11,274 nt of DNA from Treponema sp. (GTDB taxonomy: Bacteria; Spirochaetota; Spirochaetia; Treponematales; Breznakiellaceae). Both the position numbers and the translations under genes were made by a program. Every line of letters begins with the position of its first letter. Position 1 is the stretch's first letter. Location of the stretch: positions 1 through 11,274 of the forward strand of contig JAITLF010000167.1 of NCBI GenBank assembly GCA_031278025.1, read 5' to 3'. Under the pieces are notes generated by a model. The model did no database searches. It saw nothing but the letters and a program-made list of their open reading frames with translations, and was not told the origin of the DNA. Positions 5,963 through 11,274 of this stretch are shown here, in pieces.

Positions 5963-6088
5963 CGGGAAGGCGCCGGTATGGATCGGGAAGGCTCCGGGGG
6001 GAACGGCGGCGGCTCCGGGGGGAACGGCAGCGGTGCCGGGGGGAAAGGCGGCGGCTCCGGGGGGAACGGCGGCGGCTCTGCGGGAAAC
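5961..6088. repeat. second 21-bp tandem array, GC-rich, abutting the first
   Basis: About six units of 21 bp follow the first array directly. ATCGGGAAGG recurs at 5961 and 5982. GGCTCCGGGGGGAAC-type cores recur at 5990, 6011, 6032, 6053 and 6074 with few changes. The sequence is unrelated to the first array but the period is the same, and there is a two-base phase slip at the junction. Frames through it give Gly-rich artefact peptides. Confidence 0.85.
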
Positions 6089-6195
6089 CCTCCGGCAAAC
6101 CGCCCCATGCCGCCGGAGCGGCGGGCGGATTCAGGGAGCGGTACTATTCAACGCCGTAAAAAGCCGGAGGGGTTTAACGCGCAGGGATACGGCTG

Positions 6196-7572
6196 TCATT
6201 CCGCCTGCTCCTCCTCATCTTCTTCCGGGCCTTCGCTCCAGCCGGACAGCTTCCGGTGCAGGGTCTTGCGGCCTATGGCAAGGACATCCGCGGTCCGGCT
6301 CTTGTTACCTTTGAGGGAAGAAAGGGTATCCCGAATGATGATCTTCTCCGCTTCATTAAGGCTGGTCCCCAAAGGAATGCGTATCCAGCCCTCGTCGCTC
6401 TGCCGTCTGAAGGCGGGAGGCAGGTCTCCTTCGGTGATGATGGGGCCTTTGGCCATGACTACCGCGCTTTCCATGCAGTTCCGCAGTTCCCGGATGTTGC
6501 CCGGCCAATCGTAGGCATAGAGGGCGGCCCGGACCTTGTCGTCCAGGCCCTCCACGGGTTTGCCGTTTTCCGCGGCGAATTCTTCAAGAAACGCGCTGAT
6601 AAGCAGGGGAAGGTCGTCTTTGCGCTCCCGCAGGGGGGGGACGTGGATGTTCACCACATTAAGGCGGAAGTAGAGGTCTTCCCGAAAATTGCCCTTCTCG
6701 ATTTCCGCTTTAAGGTCCTTATTCGTGGCGGCGACGATGCGGACATCCACCTCTATGGTGTCTTCCCCGCCGACCCGCTGGAATTTCTTTTCCTGAAGCA
6801 CCCGCAGCAGCTTAATCTGGATGTTCTGATCGATTTCGCCGATTTCGTCGAGGAAAAGGGTTCCCTCGCTGGCCAGTTCAAAGCGTCCGCGCATTCGGGA
6901 AACCGCCCCGGTAAACGCCCCCTTTTCGTGGCCGAACAGTTCGCTTTCCAGCAGGCTCGCGGCAAGGGCCGCGCAGTGGACCTTGATCAGGGGCTTGCCC
7001 TTCCGGGGGGAAAGCTCGTGAAGGGCGTCGGCCACCAGCTCTTTGCCAACCCCGGATTCGCCGGTGATAAGCACCGACGCACGGGCCGGGGCTGCGCGGC
7101 TTATGGTGTCGAAAACCCGGCGCATGGGAACGCTGGCGCCGATGATGGTCTCGAACTGCTTCTTGCGTTCCAGTTCCTCCACAAGCTGGCGGTGGCGGAG
7201 GGCCAGTTCCCGGTTCTGCACGGCCCGTTTTACCAGCAGGGACAGGCGTTCCAGGTTTACCGGCTTGGTGAGGAAGTCGTAGGCGCCGTTCCGCATGGCG
7301 CTTACGGCGCTTTCCACCGTGCCGTGGCCGGTAAGGACGATGACCGGGATGCCGGGGGTTTCGGCGCTTATCCGCTTGAGGAGTTCCTCCCCGGAAACGC
7401 CGGGCATACGGAGATCGGTGATAACCAGGTCTATGTCCCCTTTTTGAAAGCGTTTCCAGCCTTCATCGCCGGAGGCGGCGGTTTCTACCTCGTAGCCGTC
7501 CATTTGAAGGGCCGCCGCAAGGCCTGAGCGGATATTCTTCTCGTCGTCCACAACCAACAGCTTAAACTTCAC
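6196..7572 (-). CDS. sigma54-dependent response regulator (NtrC/AtoC type)
   Basis: The protein has 458 residues and three domains. The receiver (about 1-120) has acidic pocket Asp9/Asp10, phospho-acceptor Asp53 and Lys103. The AAA+ sigma54-activator domain (about 140-375) has Walker A GESGVGKE (171-178), GAFTGA (218-223), Walker B LFLDEIGE (239-246) and the arginine-rich [10 protein letters not shown] segment. A Fis-type helix-turn-helix lies at about 405-443, followed by an acidic tail. Phosphorylated by its kinase, it should hydrolyse ATP to open promoters held by sigma54 RNA polymerase. The start is GTG at 7572, one base after the kinase stop, with GGAG six bases upstream inside the kinase gene, so translation is probably coupled. 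It matches the gene annotated atoC in T. pallidum in type and, as I recall, in neighbourhood. The target genes are unknown. Confidence 0.96.
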   Translation of the reverse strand: MKFKLLVVDDEKNIRSGLAAALQMDGYEVETAASGDEGWKRFQKGDIDLVITDLRMPGVSGEELLKRISAETPGIPVIVLTGHGTVESAVSAMRNGAYDFLTKPVNLERLSLLVKRAVQNRELALRHRQLVEELERKKQFETIIGASVPMRRVFDTISRAAPARASVLITGESGVGKELVADALHELSPRKGKPLIKVHCAALAASLLESELFGHEKGAFTGAVSRMRGRFELASEGTLFLDEIGEIDQNIQIKLLRVLQEKKFQRVGGEDTIEVDVRIVAATNKDLKAEIEKGNFREDLYFRLNVVNIHVPPLRERKDDLPLLISAFLEEFAAENGKPVEGLDDKVRAALYAYDWPGNIRELRNCMESAVVMAKGPIITEGDLPPAFRRQSDEGWIRIPLGTSLNEAEKIIIRDTLSSLKGNKSRTADVLAIGRKTLHRKLSGWSEGPEEDEEEQAE

Positions 7573-7573
7573 C

Positions 7574-8791
7574 CTATTCTCCTTCGTAACCCAAAAGCCG
7601 GGTCTCCCGCTGGGGAACAGGCAGGGTAACGATGAAACAGGACCCCGCCCCTTCCCTGGATTTTACGATGACCTCGCCCTTATGCTCCTTGATTATCTTG
7701 AAGACCAGCGTCAAGCCCAGGCCCGACCCGGTGTCCTTGGTGGTAAAATAGGGCTCGAAGATCTTGGGGAGGTTTTCATCGGGGATGCCGGTGCCGGTGT
7801 CGCAGATGCCTATCTGGATTTCCGTGTCCGTGCCGCCGGTCTTAATGGTAAGCGTCCCGCCGCCGGGCATGGCGGCAAGGGCGTTCTTGATCAGATTGAG
7901 GAGGGCCTGCTTCAGGTACCGTTCGTCAAAATCGGCGTTCGGGATTTCCGCGTCAAGCTCAAGCACGCAGGCAATCCCGGCTTCGCCCAGCTCGTACTTG
8001 ACGAATTCCACCAATTCCTCAATGAGGGTGTTGACACTCCCTTCCCGCAGATCCATGTCCATAGGGCGGACGGCAAACAGGAAATCCACCACGATGCGGT
8101 TAAGGCGGTCTATCTCCTCGTTGATCACCGCGATGTATTTATCCAGCATGTCGAAATAACCGCCGGGCCGCTGGTCTATGCTGTCCACGCCGTCCGGGTG
8201 GGCTTTGAAAAACATTTCCCGGTTCGCGGCCAGGGCCTTTTGGATCAACTGCACATGAATGGAGAGGGAACCCAGGGGATTCTTGATCTCGTGGGCAACG
8301 CCCGCCGCCAGGGTGGTAAGGCTCGCCAGGTTTTCCGCCCGCCGCAGCCGGGCCTCCTTCCCCCGTTTCTCGGTGATGTCCTCGACATGGATGAGGGAGC
8401 CCGATACCTGGCGGTTCCGGACCAGGGGCAGAATGCTGATGCTGAGGAGCCGGGAAATACCTTTGATATCCGCGTCGAATTCCCGCTTCTCTACCCGGTC
8501 TCCGTTTATCAGGGTGGTCTCAAGGAATTCCCGTATCGCCTCGTCCCGTGCCAGGTTCCACACCGGCTCATTCTCATGCTCGTGATGGGAAAGGGTGAAG
8601 AACCGCTCGGTGTATTTATTCACCATCACCAGGCGGTGCCGGGTGTCGCAGACCAATACGCCTTCGTTGAGGGAATCCAGAACCGTTTCCAGGCGGTCTA
8701 TTTCCGTAACGGCGGAGAACAGCAGGTCCCGCACCTGCTCGGTCGTAAGTTTGTTGAGTTTTTTTAATGCCCGTTTAATAAAATCCCGCAT
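7574..8791 (-). CDS. cytoplasmic PAS sensor histidine kinase (NtrB/AtoS type)
   Basis: The protein has 405 residues and no membrane segments, so it senses an internal signal. A short helical N-terminus is followed by a PAS domain at about 33-140 (LDSLNEGVLVCDTRHRLVMV). The HisKA domain has the H box AAGVAHEIKNPL with His167. The catalytic ATPase domain (about 285-392) has N box LLNLIKNALAAM (Asn303), G1 ICDTGTGIPDE (Asp331), F box FEPYFTTK and G2 GSGLGL. The dimerisation helices are separated by a longer than usual segment (about 188-215). Its partner is the sigma54 regulator immediately downstream. The start at 8791 has AAGGA six bases upstream; holB ends 24 bases before. Confidence 0.95.
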   Translation of the reverse strand: MRDFIKRALKKLNKLTTEQVRDLLFSAVTEIDRLETVLDSLNEGVLVCDTRHRLVMVNKYTERFFTLSHHEHENEPVWNLARDEAIREFLETTLINGDRVEKREFDADIKGISRLLSISILPLVRNRQVSGSLIHVEDITEKRGKEARLRRAENLASLTTLAAGVAHEIKNPLGSLSIHVQLIQKALAANREMFFKAHPDGVDSIDQRPGGYFDMLDKYIAVINEEIDRLNRIVVDFLFAVRPMDMDLREGSVNTLIEELVEFVKYELGEAGIACVLELDAEIPNADFDERYLKQALLNLIKNALAAMPGGGTLTIKTGGTDTEIQIGICDTGTGIPDENLPKIFEPYFTTKDTGSGLGLTLVFKIIKEHKGEVIVKSREGAGSCFIVTLPVPQRETRLLGYEGE

Positions 8792-8815
8792 AGTAAATCC
8801 TTATATCCAAATCCC

Positions 8816-10213
8816 TTAGTGCGCCGCGGGCGGCTCGCGGTAAAGGGCCGTCATCCGCCGGGTTAGGTCCGTGCAGAGCCGGTCAAGAACCGCCGCCGGC
8901 GTCAGGTTGTAGGTTCCCACAGCCAAAACCGCGTCGGCGGCGGCCTCCCGCCAGATGTCCGCAAAGGCCGCCCCGCCGGGACTGGGGGGAGCGCTCCGCA
9001 GGCTGCCCGAAATGACAGCCAGAAGGGCCGCGGCAAATTGAGCGAACAAGCCCGGCACCGTAAAGTCTTCCGCGGCCTTGAGGACCGCCGCCACACAGGA
9101 CCCCGTATCTTTGGCGCGGCGCTCCAGGCCGGCTTTTTCGGCGATACCCGCGGCGTACTTCCCCAGGACTTCCAATTCCGCGGGAAGGGCGGAACAGCCG
9201 GAGCCGAACAGGGACCGCGCCCCCCGGTAAGCCGCCGATGCCGCGAAGAAAGCCGCCAGGGGATACAGGGCCTCCCCGGAAACCGGCAGGAAGGAGTCCA
9301 TGTACGCGGTGATGGAAGCCTCCGGGGCGGCGGCCTTTTGCCGGGCCGTATCGGAGCGGAACACCCGGCGGAGCACCTCTTTTTCCACCCCGGCGGAGCG
9401 GGGATAGAAGCGGTAGGGCCGCAGCCGGGATAAGACGGTGGGGAGCAGGGCGTCGCTGTGGCCGGTGGTAAGGACGATAACCGTATCGGCGGGGGGTTCC
9501 TCCAGTATCTTGAGGAGGGCGTTCCGGGAAGCGTCCTGCATACGGTCGGCATTTTCGATGAGCAGCAGCTTCCGCCTGCCCTGGGGCGCAAGGCGGCTCC
9601 AGTAGGAGGCCCGCCTGATCTGCCCCACGGGGATAAGCCCGGAGATTCCCTCGGCTTCAAGGTTCAGGGTGCTTTTCCCCAGGGACTTGCCCATCTTCTC
9701 CGCCCATTTTATGTCCTTCGGGGAGGCGGCCCTCCCCTCCCCCTCTCCCTTCCCCTTCCCTTCAAACCGGGCGATGATCTCGTCTAAATCCCCCTCGATG
9801 GCGGTAAGGATGGGCGCGAGCTTACCGGCCTTAGGTTCATCCTCCCACAGAATCGGGGAGAACCGCAGGACGAGTTTCCGCACCGCCCGGATGTAGAAGG
9901 CCCGCACCGCGGGGTCGGACGGGAGGAGGGTAAACACCGCCGCCGCCGACGCTATTTCCGCGGAAAACGGGCGGGACCCCAGGGCCAGGAGGTCCGGGTG
10001 GTAGAGGAACCGGTGGCGCCGGCAGGCCGGGCAAGAACACACCCAGGCCTTGCCCGGCCTTTCGCAGGAAAGGATACGGCCCAGTTCCAGGGCGACGGTC
10101 CCCTTCCCCGCCGCACGGGGGCCGCGGAACAGAATGGAAGGGGCCAGCCTATCGTTCCGCAGGTCTTCGGCTATCTGGGCGGACGCTTCTTGCCCCAGGA
10201 TATTCTCAAACAC
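8816..10213 (-). CDS. holB: DNA polymerase III subunit delta' (clamp loader)
   Basis: The protein has 465 residues, against about 330 for the E. coli subunit. It is an AAA+ clamp-loader protein with P loop GPRAAGKGT (31-39) and a zinc-module-like Cys set (Cys50, 59, 61, 64) followed by YHPD. It also has KLLLIENADRM (216-226), ALLKILEEPPADT (233-245) and the sensor segment TVLSRLRPYRF. With the other clamp-loader subunits it loads the beta sliding clamp in replication. About 100 extra residues (roughly 85-190) separate the zinc region from IPVGQIRRAS and include the low-complexity stretch GKGKGEGEGR (153-162). The C-terminal part is Ala-rich. The start is GTG at 10213, three bases after the cvpA stop and nine bases after GGAG. 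A gamma/tau protein (dnaX) is less likely because of the length and the absence of tau domains. Confidence 0.87.
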   Translation of the reverse strand: MFENILGQEASAQIAEDLRNDRLAPSILFRGPRAAGKGTVALELGRILSCERPGKAWVCSCPACRRHRFLYHPDLLALGSRPFSAEIASAAAVFTLLPSDPAVRAFYIRAVRKLVLRFSPILWEDEPKAGKLAPILTAIEGDLDEIIARFEGKGKGEGEGRAASPKDIKWAEKMGKSLGKSTLNLEAEGISGLIPVGQIRRASYWSRLAPQGRRKLLLIENADRMQDASRNALLKILEEPPADTVIVLTTGHSDALLPTVLSRLRPYRFYPRSAGVEKEVLRRVFRSDTARQKAAAPEASITAYMDSFLPVSGEALYPLAAFFAASAAYRGARSLFGSGCSALPAELEVLGKYAAGIAEKAGLERRAKDTGSCVAAVLKAAEDFTVPGLFAQFAAALLAVISGSLRSAPPSPGGAAFADIWREAAADAVLAVGTYNLTPAAVLDRLCTDLTRRMTALYREPPAAH

Positions 10214-10216
10214 CGG

Positions 10217-10702
10217 CTATACTCCTCCCGGAAGCGTAATGGCGTTCCGCGCCGCCCCGATGTACGGCGCCAGGGTCCGGGCGAAATAGCTTTTTTCCAG
10301 CAGCGGCCCCGCATCAAACAGGGGCTGTATGGAAAGGACGAAGACGACCAGGGAAACCAGGACGACTCCTTCGATAAGGCCGAACAGGGCGCCCAGGAAC
10401 CGGTCCACCCCGCTCAAATGAATGCGCTCAACAATATCTTTCAGGATGAATTCGAGGATTTTAACCGCCAGGAATACGATGAGGAAGATGAGGACAAACG
10501 CCAGGACCTCCGGGAGGACCTCCAGGGCCGGCAGGTATTTTTCCCGGATAAAGGCGGCCCCTTTTTTATGAAAAAAGAACGCGGAACCCAAGCCCAACAC
10601 CAGGGCCGCCATAGACAGCACTTCTTCGATAAACCCCCGCAGGGCGCAGCGGACAATGAGTATCACCATCAGGACGGTAAAAATAGTATCGATTATTTCC
10701 AT
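10217..10702 (-). CDS. cvpA: CvpA-family inner-membrane protein
   Basis: The protein has 161 residues and four predicted membrane helices at about 4-20, 27-45, 64-86 and 103-125. The family pattern is present: a short loop with RCALRGFIEEV after helix 1, and SGVDRFLGALFGLIEGVVL leading into helix 4. CvpA was first linked to colicin V production and is now associated with envelope homeostasis; its biochemical activity is unknown. The start at 10702 has AGAGG about seven bases upstream. It is the first gene of the tight cvpA-holB-kinase-regulator run. TAGAAT (10739-10734 on the minus strand) is an isolated -10 candidate without a good -35. Confidence 0.85.
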   Translation of the reverse strand: MEIIDTIFTVLMVILIVRCALRGFIEEVLSMAALVLGLGSAFFFHKKGAAFIREKYLPALEVLPEVLAFVLIFLIVFLAVKILEFILKDIVERIHLSGVDRFLGALFGLIEGVVLVSLVVFVLSIQPLFDAGPLLEKSYFARTLAPYIGAARNAITLPGGV

Positions 10703-10755
10703 GGGACATACCTCTGTTCTGCTTTCCGCCGTTATTCTACCATGCCGAAGGGTTT

Positions 10756-10953
10756 AGGGATATCCGGAAGAAGCGCGGGGCGGCGGGGCAGCGCCCCGCG
10801 CTTCTTCGGAGTATCCCCCGCGTTTGCGGGGATATCCACCGAAGTTCCGGGGATATCCCCCAAAGTTCCGGGGATATCCCCCAAAGTTCCGGGGATATCC
10901 CCCAAAGTTCGGGGGATATCCCCCAAAGTTCCGGGGATATCCCCGGACCCGGC
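10756..10953. repeat. 21-bp tandem array with palindromic core GGGGATATCCCC
   Basis: Units start at 10828, 10849, 10870, 10891, 10912 and 10933, exactly 21 bp apart. The consensus is GGGGATATCCCCC followed by AAAGTTCC. A diverged unit at 10807 (CGGAGTATCCCCC) and a fragment AGGGATATCCGG at 10756 lie on either side of a large hairpin. Each core is a perfect 12-bp palindrome. Multiple minus-strand frames read through it (GGYPRNF, GDIPGTL, GISPELW peptides), so none is evidence of a gene. It lies between murG and cvpA, upstream of the cvpA operon. Confidence 0.92.
10767..10807. repeat. 16-bp-stem GC hairpin interrupting the 21-bp array
   Basis: The arms GAAGAAGCGCGGGGCG (10767-10782) and CGCCCCGCGCTTCTTC (10792-10807) are perfectly complementary around a 9-base loop, and CCG/CGG extends the stem past a one-base bulge. 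No U tract follows in either direction, so it is not a classical terminator. It looks inserted within the array. Confidence 0.85.
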
Positions 10954-10961
10954 GGGGCGCT

Positions 10962-11104
10962 GCCCGCACCCTGCGGGCTTCTTCCTGTTCCCCGCGGGGC
11001 TCTGCCCCGCACCCCGCCGGGAGGCCAGGGGTCCGGGGGCGGCGCCCCCGGCGGGGTTCGGGGCGGAGCCCCGCCGGGGTCCGGGCGGCGCCCGGCGCTT
11101 CTTC
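10962..11104. repeat. chain of GC hairpins immediately after murG
   Basis: Successive perfect stems with tiny loops. GCCCGC/GCGGGC lies at 10962-10978, GCGGGGC-TCT-GCCCCGC at 10994-11010 and CCGGGGGC-GGC-GCCCCCGG at 11033-11051. GGGGC-GGA-GCCCC lies at 11060-11072 and CCGGGC-GGC-GCCCGG at 11081-11095. The tag GCTTCTTC occurs at 10977-10984 and at 11097-11104, where it overlaps the murG stop. It also forms the right end of the large hairpin at 10800-10807. This resembles a REP-type repeat family. The rest of 10703-11102 holds no gene. Confidence 0.8.
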
Positions 11105-11274
11105 AGACTGCCGCGAAGTTCCGTATCGCTTCGGCGATGATACGCGCCCCATCAACGGCGGCAAACCCGGCGGAAGCTGCCGCCATAGCCGCGCGCTTCC
11201 CTTCTTCCCGTGCCAGGCCGTCCACCGTCCCGATCAACCGCTGGGGCGTAACATCCCCGGCGAGGATCACGGCG
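11103..11274 (-). CDS. murG: probable MurG C-terminus (5' end outside window)
   Basis: Fifty-six codons and a TGA are visible. The peptide includes LAGDVTPQRLIGTVDGLARE, then AAMAAASAGFAAVDGARII and an end of IRNFAAV. It matches the C-terminal pattern of UDP-GlcNAc:lipid-linked MurNAc-pentapeptide transferase (LTPERL..., RLAAMAAAAR..., DAAERIAD). That enzyme makes lipid II at the inner face of the membrane for peptidoglycan synthesis. The catalytic region is outside the window. The neighbouring cvpA and two-component genes support the call, since murG lies beside such genes in treponemes as I recall. Its last codons overlap the first GCTTCTTC repeat tag. Confidence 0.65.
   Translation of the reverse strand, partial: AVILAGDVTPQRLIGTVDGLAREEGKRAAMAAASAGFAAVDGARIIAEAIRNFAAV

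Noticed and set aside
5550..6314. Repeat proteins on either strand (LKSHPQG or LGMGLQS repeats)
   Set aside because: A 21-bp period keeps several frames open on both strands; there is no ribosome binding site or domain, and the plus-strand frame overlaps the response regulator gene.
6256..7527. Long plus-strand open frame opposite the response regulator
   Set aside because: Shadow frame of a GC-rich gene with clear receiver, AAA+ and helix-turn-helix motifs on the minus strand.
7682..8767. Long plus-strand open frame opposite the histidine kinase
   Set aside because: Antisense shadow; the minus strand encodes all kinase boxes.
10767..10807. Rho-independent terminator between murG and cvpA
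   Set aside because: The stem is strong but no run of T follows it on either strand.
9998..11140. Plus-strand 380-residue frame spanning holB, cvpA and the repeats
   Set aside because: Antisense to two recognisable genes, and its end is made of repeat-derived PGISPKV peptides.
10732..11164. Minus-strand Gly/Pro/Tyr or GDIPGTL repeat proteins between murG and cvpA
   Set aside because: Several frames read through the palindromic 21-bp array and GC hairpins; one overlaps the murG tail.

Overview
The window looks like spirochaete DNA, most probably a Treponema of the termite-gut or other environmental kind. The main clue is the minus-strand gene order at the right end: a probable murG tail, cvpA, DNA polymerase III delta' (holB), a cytoplasmic PAS histidine kinase and a sigma54 response regulator. 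As far as I recall, a similar run occurs around murG in Treponema pallidum (the genes annotated atoC/atoS). Every gene I can support lies on the minus strand, so transcription runs from high to low coordinates.

Right part (about 5380-11274): conserved core genes, visibly GC-rich. murG (cut by the window edge) is separated from cvpA by about 400 bases packed with GC hairpins and a 21-bp palindromic tandem array. cvpA, holB, the kinase and the regulator follow within 1-24 bases of each other and look like one operon. Downstream of the regulator come two further 21-bp tandem arrays, back to back, and then a tRNA-Leu(UAA) with its own promoter.

Middle part (about 3000-5380): a 634-residue protein I cannot assign, with one hydrophobic segment and a charged linker, preceded by 359 GC-rich bases with no gene.

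Left part (1-3000): visibly more AT-rich and accessory in character. It holds two paralogous single-stranded DNA-binding proteins in tandem, each with its own leader. The leaders share an AT-rich promoter-like block exactly 101 bases before the start codon and an inverted repeat. Downstream are a 62-bp structured inverted repeat and a fusion of a NYN-type ribonuclease domain with a cold-shock domain. The far left holds a decayed tRNA-Thr(CGU)-like sequence and the N-terminus of a probable IS256-family transposase. The transposase frame stays open for 577 bases back to the NYN stop codon.

Working together: the operon links envelope (murG, cvpA), replication (holB) and sigma54 signalling genes. 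The ssb-ssb-NYN/CSD cluster is a nucleic-acid-handling module beside mobile-element remnants. No CRISPR array, phage structural gene or complete insertion sequence is visible.
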